Shown here piece after piece: positions 1 to 15,100 of a stretch of 64,000 bases of DNA; within the stretch, counting starts at the first letter, position 1, and each line of letters opens with the position of its first letter. The position numbers and the translations under genes are program-made. Where the stretch lies: contig OX044358.1 of the NCBI GenBank assembly GCA_943846665.1, forward strand, positions 744,001-808,000, read 5' to 3'. A model generated the notes under the pieces. The model did not search any database. It had not been told where the DNA came from and worked only from the letters and a program-made list of their open reading frames with translations. Source of the stretch: Arcticimaribacter sp002477625. Its GTDB lineage: Bacteria > Bacteroidota > Bacteroidia > Flavobacteriales > Flavobacteriaceae.

Positions 1-150
1 TATCCATTGCTTTCAAAAACTAAAACGCCCCATCTATTATAGATTCTTAAAATATTATCCGGATATTCTTCTATTCCTCGGATTATTAAATAATCATTTT
101 TTTGATCATTATTAGGAGTAACCAATTCAAATATCTCTATGTTCGGAACA
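1..150 (-). other. T9SS type B (gliding-motility CHU_C) C-terminal sorting domain, truncated by window edge
   Basis: After the last repeat the protein continues VPNIEIFELVTPNNDQKND, then a hydrophobic stretch ending in NRWGVLVFESNGY. The TPNnDgkND and IYNRWG motifs are diagnostic of the gliding-motility-associated C-terminal domain (TIGR04131) used by type B T9SS cargo. About 50 of the usual 85-90 residues are visible. Cargo of this type normally needs a PorP/SprF-like partner, often encoded just downstream, which here would lie outside the window. Confidence 0.93.
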
Positions 151-3100
151 TACTCACCATTTAATTCAATTTCCGTAGGGTCATCCACTGTATTATCGTC
201 TTCATCATCTCCGTCATCACTATAATCAAAGACTTCTCCTTCATAATTTAAAGCTGTTCCAGCTACCCTTACACTGTTGAAAATTTCTCCAGAAATAATA
301 TCCGATTGAGTAATACTGTAACTTGCTCTGAAAACAAGTATTCCACCCGGGGCAATTGAGTTTGCGGAAGAACCAGATGTTGCTGATACTAAATTTGGAT
401 CGGTGGATAAATAAATAGTAGAACCATCACCATTGGTCATGAAGTCTTCTATTAATAAGTCTTCTATTTTTACATTTCCTATATTCTCAACTACAATTGT
501 AAAGACGATCACATCGCCCTCCATTGCAATACCATCATCTCTAATTGTTATGGATGCTGTCTTTGTTACATCAATTAACGGATTTGGAGAAATCAATACT
601 TCGGTCGGGTCATCTTGTGTGTTTCCGTCGGTATCATCCCCATCATCAGAAACATCAGATACTGTTATTGAGCCGTCAATATTATCAGCCGTTGCCATCA
701 CAGTATTAATTATTTTACCCGAATCTGCTGCCCCTTGCTCAATAGCATAAAAAGCAATGTAGGTAGCACTTTCTCCTATTTTTAAATCTCCTTCAAGAGA
801 GCCCCTTGTAGATCCAGTAAAGTATGGGCCGTTGGACAAACTAAGTGCGTTTCCATTTCCATCAGTCATTGTGTCTTCAAGCACCAGATTGGTTAAGATT
901 GTGTTTCCTGTGTTTTCAACTGATATTTCAAATGAGATCATATCTCCAGTATCAATCAAATCATCGTTATTGTTATCTATGAATGCTGTTTTAGTTACTT
1001 CAATAGTTGGAACTTCCTGTAAGAATACGATTGTTGGATCATCGGTGGTGTTTCCATCAGTATCATCTCCATCATCACTAATATCAGAAATACGTGTTTG
1101 TTGATTTGGTCCTGTCGCAGAGGCTACTGCTGTATTGATGATTTGTCCAGAAGTAATATCATTATCTTGAATAATATAGAATGCTATGTAAGTTGCCGTT
1201 TCGCCTTGTATTAATATTCCTTCTGAAGAGCCTTCTGAGGAGCCCGAGAAGAATGGACCATTACTTAAGTTCAAGACATTACCATTTCCATCTGTTAAAG
1301 TATCTACTATTTGTAAATCACTTAAGGTTGAGTTTCCTTTATTTTCAATAGTAATGGTATAGGTTATAATATCTCCTGCTCCTGTTTCGTTATCACCATT
1401 ATCTGTAATTTCTGCTGTTTTGGTAACCTCCATACCAACATTAGATACAGTAAACACTTCTGTTGGATCATCAGCTATATTCCCATCGGTGTCATCTCCA
1501 TCATCACTCACATCAAACACATTACCTACATTCCCTGGACTATTCCCTCTAAATACGATAGTGTTCCTGATTACACCTGAATCTGCCGCTCGTTGTCCAA
1601 TAATGTAACTTGCTGTGTAATTTGCTGTTTCTGATGGAGCAAGAATGCCTTCGGCAGAACCTTGAGAAGCTGATCCAAATGTTGGCTGTGAGGTTAATAT
1701 GAGATCTCTTCCACTTCCATCTGAAAGTATATCAACATAAGATAAACCACTGACAGTAATGTTCCCTTTATTTTCAACTGTAATAATGTAATCTATTCTA
1801 TCTCCAACATCATTAATTCCATTGTTGTTGAGGTCAGTAACCGATGCTACTTTTGTTACCTCTATTTTAGGCAATGAAATGATTTCGATCACTGTAGGAT
1901 CATCTGTTGTATTTCCGTCAGAATCATCACCATCATCACTTATGTCTGTAACATCATTGTTATTCCCAGGGCTAGAAGCGTTTACTGTTACTGTATTTAT
2001 GACTTTCCCCGTTCCAGCATCACTGTTAGTAATAAGGTAGGTTGCGGAGTAAGTTGCACTTTCACTAGGGCTTAATAAACCTTCTAATGAGCCTTGTGAA
2101 GATGAAACAAAGAGTGGTCCTGAAGATAACTGAAGAACATTATTGTTACCGTCTTTTAGAGTGTCAATTAATGTAATTGATGAAAGTTGTGTTGAGCCTG
2201 TGTTGTTTATCGTAATTGTGTAAACTATGGTATCACCGGCGTTTACACTTCCGTCTCCATTGTCAATGGTGTAAGCTGTTTTAGTTGCTTCAATTGATCT
2301 ATTGGTATTAAAACTAACAACTGTTGGATCGTTTGTAGTATTGCCATCAGTATCATCTCCATTATCACTTATGTCAGAAACATCGTTACTATTACCTGGA
2401 CTGCTTCCAGTAACCGTAACCGAATTGTTTACACTGCCAGAATTTACATCTTGCTGTGTGATTAGATAGGTTGCACTATAGGTTGATGTCTCTCCAGCTA
2501 CAATTGTACCCTGTGCAGAACCATCTGAATTTGATGCAAAACTAGGTCCTGTAGTCAGACTTAAGGCATTTCCATTTCCATTAGTTAAAGTATCAACTAA
2601 ACTTAATGTATTGATAGTAATATTACCAGTGTTTTCAATCGTTATGGTGTAATTAATTGTGTCCCCTGCACCATTTGACCCATCTCCATCATCAGTGATT
2701 GAATATGTTTTAGTCACCTCTATTGATCCTAACGGAGCTATTGAAACTACTGTGGGGTCATTCGTTGTGTTTCCATCAGTGTCATCACCATCATCACTTT
2801 GGTCAGTTACATCATCAGTGTTTCCAAGGCTACTACCTGTTACTGTTACAGTATTTTCAATTTGTCCACTATTGGCAGCTGAATTAGAAATTAGATAGCT
2901 TGCACTGTAGGTTGAAACCTCATTTGGAACAATTGATCCTTGAGGGGATCCAATGGAATTTGATACAAAAGTTGGTCCAGAGGTAAGAGTTAATGCATTT
3001 CCGTTACCATCAGTTAATAAATCTACAAGACTCAATGAGGTAATACTAACATTCCCCGTATTAGCAACTGTGATAGTATAGTTAATGGTATCGCCTTCTC

Positions 3101-6100
3101 CGTTAATTCCATCTCCATTATCTGATAATGTTGCTGTTTTGGTTACTTCAAGTTCTGGTGCAAGTGAGGTATATACTACTGTAGGATCATCAGATGTATT
3201 TCCATCGGAGTCATTTCCATCATCAGAAGTATCGGTTATGTCATTGGTATTGCCTTGGCTGCTTCCCGTTACTACTACAGTGTTTTCAATCAATCCTGAA
3301 TTTGCTGCTGCATCAGTGATTACAAAACTTGCCGAGTAACTAGCGATTTCACCTGAGACTAATGTTCCTTCTAAAGACCCTGATGAAGAACTAACATAGT
3401 CTGGTCCTTGATCTAGAGTTAATGAAATTCCATTATTGTCAGTTAAGTTGTCTACTAGAGAAATTCCTGTAATAGTTTGTCCTCCGGTGTTTTCAATGGT
3501 TATCGTGTAGTTTATGGTGTCTCCTGCTCCATTAGTTCCATCTCCATTATCAACTACACTCGCAATTTTGGTTACTTCTAATGAACCTCCTGATGTTGTG
3601 GTTATTACGGTTGGGTCACTTGAAGTGTTTCCATCACTATCATCTCCATCGTCACTGATATCGAATACATTATTTGAATTCCCAGGACTACTTGCGGTTA
3701 CTTGAACCGAATTTATTATTGATTGAGTGTTTGCAGCAAGTTGAGAAATGGTGTAAGTGGCAGTGTAAGTTGCAACTTCTCCGACTGTGAGGTTTCCTTG
3801 GATAGAATTGGCATTAGAGGAAGTAAAGACTGGTCCCGCTGTAAGGGCTAATGCATTTCCATCTCCATCAGTTAAATTATCTACTAAAGTAAGGTTCGAT
3901 AAACTAACATTTCCAGTATTTTGTGCTGTAATGGTGTACACAATTACATCACCACTATCGTTGGTGTTGTTTGAATTGCTATCGATAACCACTGCCGTTT
4001 TTGTTGCCTCTACTAGTGGGTTTTTATACAGTAAGGTTTCGGTAATATCATTAGTCGTATTTCCATCTGAATCAATTCCATCGTCACTTTGATCAGAAAC
4101 AGAAGAAGTATCTAATGGATCAGAAGCAACAGCGGTAACTGTATTTATAACTCTTCCCGAATCAACGTCACTTTGAACAACTGTGTAGGTTGCAGTGTAG
4201 GTTGCTATTTCATTAATTTTTAAATTTCCAACCGTAGATCCTAAACTAGAATTGTTAAAACTTATTGGAACAGAATAACTTAATGTATTGTTGTTTCCAT
4301 CGTTTAATATATCAGTTAAACTAAGATTGGATAAAACAACATTCCCAGTGTTTTCGACTGTAATGGTATACACAATTGAATCTCCAAGGTCGTTATTTCC
4401 ATTGTTGTTTGTATCAATTATATTGGATGTCTTAGTGACTTCTAAACCTGGGTTGATATCAAAATAAGTTATTGTTGGGTCATTTTCGGTATTGCCGTCA
4501 ACGTCATTCCCATCATCACTCTGATCGGTTACATCATTACTTTGCCCAGGACTACTTGCAACCACATTTACGGTATTAGAAACTAAGCCTGTGTTAACAT
4601 GACTTTGATTTACAATCAAGTATGCATTGTAAGTTGCCTGTTCTCCTGGAATCAGTACGCCGTTTATGGAGTTTTGAGAAGATCCTCCATAGGTAGGACC
4701 GTTTGAAAGGTTTATGGTGTTTCCGTTTCCATCATGAAGGATGTCGGTAATTGTTATCCCATTTAGGGTCACATTACCTGTGTTTCGAACGCTAATAGAA
4801 TAATTTATTACATCTCCTACCCCTGTTAATCCATCACCATTATCGGTTATTTGACTGATTTTAGTTACTTCAATCGATGGGGATGAAGTGATTGTAGTAA
4901 CAGTTGGGTCATTAGACGTATTTCCATCAAAATCATCACCATCGTCGGAAACATCGCTTATGTTTGTATTACCAAATGAAGCTGATGCAATTACTTGGTT
5001 ACTAAAGCCTCCTGCATCGACAACTGATTGTTCTATGATGTAATAAGCAATATAATTTGCGGTTTCACTTGCTTGTAAACTTCCCTCGGCAGATCCTAAA
5101 TTAGCCCCAGTGTATATTGGACCAGAGATTAGATTGAGTGTTCTTCCATTATTATCTAAAAATTGATCAAAAATGGAAACCCCCTGAAGGTTTATATTTC
5201 CTGTATTGGTTAATTTAATATCATATCTTACAAAATCTCCTTTCCCCAATAAACCATCACCATTATCAGTAATAGTAACAGTCTTGGTAGCCTCGATTCC
5301 AGGTATAGCGGTTATACTAACAAGGGTTGGATCATCAGTGGTGTTCCCATCAGTATCATCCCCATCATCTGAGGTATCCGTTACATCATTAGAGTTCCCT
5401 GGAGAGGATGCTGTTGTGATAACGGTATTTGAAATGAAGCCTGTTCTCTCGGCAACACTGCTTACAACATAAGATGCTGTATAGGTAGCTACTTCGCCTA
5501 GAGTTAAGGTTCCTTGACTTGATCCTGCGCTAGAAGAACTAAAGCTTGGTCCGCTTGTTAGTGTTAATGATCCACCACTTCCATCTCTAAGCGTATCTAA
5601 TAAGGTTAAGCTTGATAAACTTGTATTACCCTTATTCTCTACCGTTATCGTATAAACTATCGTGTCTCCCAGATCTACAATACCATTGCTGTTATTGTCT
5701 ATTGTTGTTGCCGTCTTGGTGGCCTCTATCTCAGGAAGGGGTGTTATCTCTACTACAGTAATATCATCTTCTGTATTGCCATCACTATCGTCTCCATCAT
5801 CTGAAGTGTCCGTTACATTATTAGTCTGTCCTGGACTACTCGCCCTAGCTAATACACTGTTATTTATACTCGAGGTCAAGGCTGCATCTGCACTAATAAT
5901 ATAGTAACCACTATAGGTCGCTATCTCGTCAGGCTTCAATGTGCCAGGTGAAGATCCTAATGTAGTTGATGAGAACGATGGACCGTTAGTTAGTGTAAGC
6001 GATCCGCCACTACCATCTGTTAAGGTGTCTACTAAGGTTAAGCCCGATAAGGTTACATTACCCTTATTCTCTACTGTAATGGTATAATTGATGATGTCTC

Positions 6101-9100
6101 CTGATCCAGTGTTACCGTCACCTCCGTTATCGGTTATTGCTGCAGTCTTAGTCACCTCTAGTGAACTAGATGCTGTTATGCTTGTTACTGTTGGATCATC
6201 TGTGGTGTTGTCATCAGTGTCATCACCATCATCACTCAGATCACTTACATCATTACTGTTACCCGGACTACTAGCAGTCGCTGATGCCTGGTTCGATAAG
6301 CCTCCTGCATCTACTGCGGCTTGGGTAATGATATAAAGTGCACTGTAGCTTGCTGTCTCACCTACTTTAAGTGTCCCTTGAGCTGAACCTTGAGAGGATC
6401 CTGAGAATGACGGTCCACTGTCTAAACTCAATGTACTACCCGAAGCATCGCTCAATACATCAGCTATTGTTAAACTAGATAGAGTTACATTTCCATTGTT
6501 AACCACAGAGATCGTATACTGAACTACATCTCCTTTGCCTACTACTCCATCTCCATTGTCTGTAATCGCTGATGTCTTAGTTACCTCTATCGATGGACTC
6601 TTGCTTATGGTTATATCTGTGGTGTCATCTTCTGTATTGTCATCAGTATCATCCCCATCATCAGATGTGTCCGTTACATTATTACTCTGACCTGGACTAC
6701 TTCCAGTTACTAAAACACTGTTACTTATACTTCCTGTGTCTAATGCTCCTTGGGTTATCGTATAACTCGCCGTATAAGTACCGGTCTCTCCTACTTTAAG
6801 AGTTCCTTGAGACGAAGAAGCACTCGCTGATGTAAACACAGGACCTGCCGTTAAGCTAAGTGATGAACCATCTCCATCCAATAACGTATCGGTTAAGCTT
6901 ACTCCGCTTAGGGTTACATTACCCTTGTTCTCTACTGTTATGGTATAAACTATCGTATCTCCTAAATCGTCTATACTATTACTGTTATTGTCAGCAACTG
7001 TTGCAGTCTTGGTCGCCTCTAATTCTGCTGAACGACTAAGAACTACTACCGTGTTATCGTCTTGGGTTTCCCCATCACTATCATCGCCATTATCACTACG
7101 GTCTGTTACATCATTCGTATTTTGTGGTGAGGACGCCGTGGCCAGTACTGTGTTAACTACACTTCCACTATCTACCGCTTGTTGTGTTACACTATAAGTC
7201 GCAGTATAAGTTGCTATCTCAGATACAGCTAATAACCCTTGAGATGATGAAGCACTCGAACTAACAAACGTAGGTCCACTCAATAAGGATAAGGATCCTC
7301 CATCTCCATCAGTTAAGGTGTCAACTAATCCCAATCCGCTCAGACTTACATTACCTTTATTCTCTACTGTGATTGTATAAGTGATTGTATCTCCTAAGTC
7401 GTTTATACTATTACTGTTGTTGTCTGTTATTACTGCAGTCTTAGTTGTCTCTAGTATTGGGTTTGGATTAATCACCAATACCGTTGTGTCATCGGTCGTA
7501 TTATCATCCGTATCATCACCATCATCCGATACATCACTAAGACCACCTGGATTACCCGTGCTACTCGCTGTTACTGTTACACTATTAATCAGTCCTCCTG
7601 CATCTACTACCCCTTGAGTAATCACAAATGTAGCTCCATAGTGTGCCGTCTCATTAGGCTTAATGATACCTTCTGATGATCCTAAATCTCCAAAATTAAA
7701 TGTAGGTCCACTACTCAGTGCTAATGTGTTTGATAGTGCATCTGTAAAAGTGTCTACTAGTAAAGGATCTGTAATATTTACATTACCCTGGTTCTCTATC
7801 TTTATCGTGTAATTAACCGTATCTCCTACTCCTAAAACTCCGTCACCATCATCAGTAACTGTTCCTTCTTTGGTTACTTCCATCTGAGGACTTGATGTGA
7901 TGTTTACTACTGTTGGATCATCACTGGTGTTTCCATCTCCATCATTACCATTGTCCGCTGAAGTGTCTGTAACATTATTACTCTGGCCTGGGGAAGAGGC
8001 AGTACCAGTTACAATATTGCTTATCGATCCCGTATTGGCTGCGTTTTGAAGTATTGTATAGGTTGCAGTATAAGTTGCAATTTCTCCTGACACTAAACTA
8101 CCTTGTGAAGAACCTAAAGATGCACTTACAAAAGTAGACCCTGCATCTAAGGATAGTACTGTGCCGTTTCCGTCGGTAAGAACATCACTTATTGTTACTC
8201 CCGTAAGTGAAGTGTCTCCTGTATTGTTTACCGTAATGGTATAAACAATAACATCTGCTGTCCCATTTACCCCATCTCCATTATCTACAACAGATGCGGA
8301 TTTAGTGATCTCCATTGAAGTGTTTGGAATAATATCCACAATCGTTGGATCATCAACTAAATTACCATCAGTATCATCACCATCATCACTCTGATCAAAT
8401 ACATCATTGCTGTTCCCTGGACTACTCGCCGTGGCTGTAGCTATGTTGGAGATTTGACCAGAAGCTGCAGAAGCATCTGTAATAATATAATATGCTCTGT
8501 AGGTAGATATTTCACCGGGTAATAATGTTCCTAAACCAGACCCTTGGTCAGATCCGGAGAAGTAAGGGCCGTTACCCATATCTAGTGAAGCTCCATTCCC
8601 ATCAGTTAGACTATCGGTAACTGTAAGACTAGAAAGCGGGATATTACCCTTGTTCTCAATGGTAATAACATAATTAATTACATCTCCTGATCCTATAATT
8701 CCATTTCCATCATCAGTTACCGAGGCTGTTTTTGTTACCTCTATTAAAGGAATTGGATCTATTACTACAACAGTTTGATCATCCTCAGTGTTGCCATCAT
8801 TGTCATCGCCATCATCACTAACATCGGTTACATTATTTGTGTTTCCTGGACTACTAGAGGTAACCGTTACTCGGTTATTTACAGAGGATGTGTTGGCAGC
8901 TGCAGATGAAATGGTATAAGTAGCAGTATAAGTTAGAGCTCCTGCAGCTTGAAGGGTAGCTATAGACGACCCAGCTGATGCTGAACTAAGAGTGGGTCCA
9001 GTTGTTAATGGCAAGCCATTTCCATTTCCGTCGGTAAGTACATCTACTAGAGAAATATTAGAAAGGGTAATCCCACCAGTATTTACAACAGTAATTGTAT

Positions 9101-12100
9101 AAACAATTGTATCGCCTGCGCCCGTATTACTATCTCCATTGTTGTCAAGTACAGTTGCCGTTTTAGTTACTTCAATTTTTGGTTCAGCTGTTGCCAAAAC
9201 AACTGTAAGGTCATTAAATGAATTCCCGTCATTATCATCTCCATTATCACTAATATCAATTACGTCATCTGTATTGCCTGGACTGCTAGAGGTTACAATT
9301 ACTTGGTTTTTAATACTACCTGTGGCAGCAGCATCAGCTTGTATTGTATATGAGGCTGTATAGGTAGCACTTTCTCCAACTTTAAGAGTGCCTTGAGAAG
9401 ATGAGTTAGTAGCAGAAATAAATGTTGGTCCACTGGTTAGTGGCAGTGCATTACCTGCATTATCAGTTAAAGTATCGTTTAAATTAACTGAAGTAAGTGT
9501 AACATTACCCGTATTTTCTATTGTAATTGTGTAGACAATAATATCGCCCTGATCGTTGGATGAATTCGTATTGGAATCGATTACTACTGCGGTCTTAGTT
9601 GCCTCAACTCCTGGATTTGGACTTATCCCCACTACAGTAACATCATCCTCTGTGTTGCCATCACTATCATCACCATCATCGGAAGTATCCGTTACATTGT
9701 TACTCTGTCCTGGACTACTCGCTGTGGCCAAAACACTGTTGTTTATACTCGTGGTCAAGGCTGCATTTGCACTTATAATATAGTATCCACTATAGGTTGC
9801 TACCTCGTCAGGCTTCAATGTACCAGGTGAAGAACCTAATGTTGTTGAAGAGAACGATGGACCGTTAGTTAGTGTAAGCGATCCGCCACTACCATCTGTT
9901 AAGGTGTCTACTAAGGTTAAGCCCGATAAGGTTACATTACCCTTGTTCTCTACTGTAATGGTATAGTTGATTACGTCAGACGCTCCTGTATTTCCGTCTC
10001 CGTTATCGGTTACGGCTGCAGTCTTAGTCACCTCTAATGAACTCGAGGCTGTTATGCTCGTTACTGTTGGGTCATCTGTGGTGTTGTCATCAGTGTCATC
10101 CCCATCATCACTCAGATCACTTACATCATTACTGTTCCCCGGACTACTAGCAGTCGCTGATGCCTGGTTCGATAAGCCTCCTGCATCTACTGCGGCTTGA
10201 TTGATTATGAAATAGGCAATATAATCCGCCTTCTCGCCTACTTTGAGTGCTCCTTGAGCTGAACCTTGGGAAGAACCAGAAAACGATGGGCCAAAACTTA
10301 AATTCAATGTTCCAGAGTTTAAATCACTTAACACATCAACAACATTCAAATTACTCAAGGTTACATTACCATCGTTAACTACAGAGATCGTATACTGAAC
10401 TACATCTCCTTTGCCTACTACTCCATCTCCATTGTCTGTAATCGCTGATGTCTTAGTTACCTCTATCGATGGACTCTTACTTATTGTTATATCTGTGGTG
10501 TCGTCTTCTGTATTGTCATCACTGTCATCTCCATCATCAGATGTGTCCGTTACATTATTACTCTGACCTGGACTACTTCCAGTTACTAAAACACTGTTAC
10601 TTATACTTCCTGTATCTAATGCTCCTTGGGTTATCGTATAACTCGCCGTATAAGTACCGGTCTCTCCTACTAGCAAGGTGCCTTGTGCTGAAGAGGCTGT
10701 TGAACTAGTAAAGGTTGGTCCACTTGTTAAACTAAGCGGTGACCCATCTCCATCCAAAAGAGTGTCGATTAAGCTTACTCCGCTTAGGGTTACATTACCC
10801 TTGTTCTCTATCGTTATGGTATAAACTATCGTATCCCCTAAGTCTGTCGAACCATTACTATTGTTATCCGATACATTGGCAGTCTTTGTCGATTCTACAA
10901 TTAAGCTTTGATCTATTTCAACTACTGTCTTATCGTCTGCCGTATTTCCATCACTGTCATTACCGTCATCAGATGTGTCTGAAACATTATTGCTGTTTCC
11001 TGGACTACTTGCCAATCCGTAAACAGAGTTTAATACACTTCCAGAATCCACTGCCGATTGATCAATAACATAAGTTGCAGAATATGTTGCGCTTTCTCCA
11101 ACGGTTAGTATTCCTTCTGAAGAACTTGATGAAGATGATACAAAAGCAGGTCCTGATGATAAGGTTAATGTGTTAAGGTTTTCATCTGTAAGAGTATCGG
11201 TGATTGTAAGACTACTAATAGTAACATTTCCAATATTGCTAATTGTTATATCATAAACAATAGTATCTCCAAGATCAGTCGATGAATTCGAATTGTTGTC
11301 TATAATTGTGGATGTTTTTGTGATATCAATTATTGGTGAAAAATCCATATCAATGACGGTTGGATCGTCAGTAGTATTCCCATCGTTATCATCTCCATCA
11401 TCCGATGTATCAGTTACATCATTTACTTGTCCAGGACTACTCGCAATAGCAATAACTTGATTATAAATTGCCCCTGTATTAGCTGCTCCAACTTCAATTA
11501 AATAACTCGCATTATAGGTTGCTATTTCCCCTATGTTTAGACTTCCTTCGGAAGAGCCTTGTGAGGCTGAAACAAAATTAGGACCATTAGTCAAGGTTAA
11601 GGTGTTAGAGGCATTATCGGTCAAATTATCAGTTAAGGTTACCGAGGAAAGTGCAGTAGCTCCATTATTGGTTACCGTAATCACGTAATTTATAGTGTCT
11701 CCAACGTTTGTAAAACCATCTCCTTCGTCATAAACAGAAGCTGTTTTTACTACATTAATTTTTGCTTGGGAGGTAATAATAACTTCAGTTGGATCATCTT
11801 CGGTATTACCATCCAAATCATTTCCATCATCACTGACATCAACAGCGTTATTATTTCCATAATCACTGCTTCCTGTTGCTGTTACAACATTGGAAATACT
11901 TCCTGAATCATAGGCTTGTTGGGAAACTGTAAAGAAAGCCACATAAGTACCTGTTTCACCATTTGCTAAGTTCCCTTCCGATGATCCCAGCGAACCTGAC
12001 ACATAATAAGGCCCTTCTGTTAAGGCTATTACGTTTCCGTCTCCATCTTTTAAAACATCCTCGAGTGTGATACTATTTAATGGTGCATTACCCGTATTTT

Positions 12101-15100
12101 CAACTGTAATATTGAATCTTATAAAGTCTCCAACATTTATTTCGTCATCTCCTCCATCAATTACCGTAAAAGTTTTTGTTACTTCTAATTTGGTTTGAGG
12201 TGTCATAACAGTAATTGTTGGGTCATCTACTGTGTTTCCATCGGTATCATCGCCATCATCGGAAGTATCCGAAACATTTCCTGTCTGACCAATAGCATCT
12301 GCTGTAACTGTTACAGTATTACTTATAAATTCAGCGTCATATGCTGTCTGATTGATAATAAATTGTGCCGTATAGATTGCTGTTTCTCCAATTAGTAAAG
12401 TTCCTAATACAGATCCTGCGGAGGTGCTAATTCTGGCTGGATTTGCAGTCAGAGATAGTTGATTCCCAGTAGATGTTGTAATAATATCATTAAAACTTAT
12501 GTTATTAACTTGTGTATCACCCGTATTTTGAACTGTTATGGTATAGGTAACTATATCGTCAGTATCCGTTCTACTGTTGGAGTTGGTGTCGTTTACCTGA
12601 GCTGTTTTGGTGACATCAATTGAGGGATTAGTTACAAATTCAGTAATAGTTGGATCATCTTCTATATTTTCATCGGTATCATCACCATCATCGGAAGTAT
12701 CGGTTACATTATTTGAATTTCCTGGAGAAGAAATTGTAGCTAAGACCGTATTTCTTACTCCAGCTCCATCAATTGCTAGTTGTTCAATTATGTAATTAGC
12801 TACATAGGTTTCTTTTTCACCATATACCAGTAATCCTTGTGCATTGGAATGGGTAGAACTTGAATAAGAAGGCCCTGAAGATAAAGAGAGAGTATCAGTT
12901 GTTAAATTAGTGAATGTATCATTAAGGTTTAGGCCTGTTAAATCTTGATTACCAGTATTTTCTATAGTGATAATATAATTAATACGATCACCCAGGTCGA
13001 TAACCCCATTACTGTTTAAATCATTAGTCGAGTATGTTTTAGTAACCTCAATTGAAGGTAATTCGGGTATCTGGATTACAGTTGAATCGTCTTCTGTATT
13101 GTCATCAGTATCATCACCGTCATCAGAAGTCTCCGTAACATTATTTGATAATCCTCCTGCACTACCAACCGCGTATATTGAATTTGAAACTAGACCACTA
13201 TTAGCTGTTGAATTTGTTATGGTATAAACAGCGGTATATGAAGCAACTTCTGTTAGCTGAAGAATCCCATTCACAGAACCTAGAGAAGATTCCACAAACG
13301 TGGGGCCACTGTCCAAATTTAATAGCACCCCATTTCCATCAACCATTGTGTCTGTTAATGAGATATTATTTATGAGAAGATTACCTGTGTTTTCAAGTTT
13401 TATAGTATACGTTATTCTGTCTCCAGGAGATATCATACCATCTCCATTATCATAGGTAATTGTACCGGTTTTTGTTAGCTCCATTTCAGGTGCTGGGATT
13501 AAATCGACTATTGTTGGATCATTCTGTGTGTTCCCATCAGTGTCATCCCCATCATCTGCCAAATCTATAATGTCATTAGAATTTCCGGGGCTTGAGGTTG
13601 TAACTGTTACTATGTTGCTAATAAATGCCGTTGAGGCAGAAGCACCTGAAATTGTGTATGACGCCGTATAGGTCATAACTTCATTAGGTCTGATTATTCC
13701 TTGCTGTCCTGCAACACTTCCAATTGTAAAGGCCTTTCCACCCATTCCACTATGAGCCGAACAGTAGTAATAAAGAGTTGGTGAACTTTCTACAACATAA
13801 ATTTCAGTGTAAGCTCCGGCATTACCAGGAGTACCAACCACAGTTACACTTGTTGTGTATGAAACTCCTGAATTATGGGTTCCACCTGAGGTTGTACTTA
13901 AATTTAAAGGATGAGAACTATTGGTGTTGTTTGACTGATCAAACCTGTAGGTATAACCTTTTTGAAGAACGAGTTCTTTTTGAGCTACTCCATTAATAAA
14001 ATATTTATTAGAACCGTTTACTTGAGCTACTGTAACAGTTAAATTTACTGTAGTTGGGCTCAAGGTCTGAGAATGATAGGTAGGCCCATTTAATTGGGAG
14101 GTTAAATCAGATGCAACACCATCTGACAGGTAGTCAACTAAAGTTGGTGTGGAAAGATTCACATTCCCCTTATTGTGTATATAAATAGAATATTCGATGA
14201 TGTCATTTAAATCATTTTCTCCATTCCCATTTACATCTGTAATAGTTGCAAGCTTAGTTACTTCCATCAGAGGAGAAGCACTAAATAGCGTTTTGGTGGG
14301 GTCGTCTGTCGTATTCCCGTCATTATCAATCCCGTCGTCAGATACGTCATAAGCGTCATTGGATCTACTTGGACTACTCCCAGTTAAAGAAACCACATTT
14401 GAAATAGAACCTGAATCAAAATCTAATTGTGTGATTAAATATTTTGCAGTATAACGATCAATATTATCAACACCTATTACATTATCAGTGTCAATTGTAT
14501 TGGTGACTGTGTAGGTTGTCAATGGACCTTGAAGAGGCACTCCATTTACCCATCGCCATCCCCCTTGTGGTTCACTAAAATCATATGCGTTAGGATCCTG
14601 AGAAAGACCAATCCAGTGTGGATTACTGTTTATAAAATCATCCCAATCTGGCTCTTGGTCTCTAATCCAACCCCACTCCTGGGATGAATCTAGAACAAGA
14701 AGATATCCACCCAAAGACTCAGCTGTAGCTTTAGCTACATCCCAGGTTACATCTGAACTTGACACAAAATAGGTATGTCCTTCAAAAGTACCATTTAGTC
14801 TAATAAAACCTACCTGAGAAGTTCTTCCATCATCAAATTCTATTAAGTATTTATAAGATCCTGAGTTAGGCCTGTCAGCAGTTCTTATTTTATTTGACGA
14901 AATATAAAAATATCCTTTTGAATTTGAATTGCTTGTATCGTTAGGCTCATTACTTGGCCAAATATTACTTCCTAGTTTTTCTTCTTTTTTGCCATCTAGC
15001 CATTTCCATCCACCAGCAGGCTCAGAATAGTCAGGATCTGTATTATCTTGATATAATCCAACCCAATACCAGGAGTTTGGTAAAACGGTGTTTAGATATT

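Larger units (their letters stand above)
151..13560 (-). repeat. Uninterrupted array of about 31 DUF11-like repeats, period about 430 bp
   Basis: The DDPTV segment that ends each unit recurs on the minus strand near 178, 605, 1033, 1458, 1890, 2320, 2752, 3180, 3610, 4040 and so on to about 13515. The spacing is almost constant at about 430 bp (143 codons). Each unit ends with an acidic stretch of the type SDDGDDTDGN followed by DDPT, which could bind calcium. The plus strand of this array also shows many 60-100 codon open frames. They repeat with the same period and are antisense shadows of the repeats. Confidence 0.92.

Noticed and set aside
151..13560. CRISPR array
   Set aside because: The period is 430 bp and the units are coding and diverged, with no short identical repeats and unique spacers.
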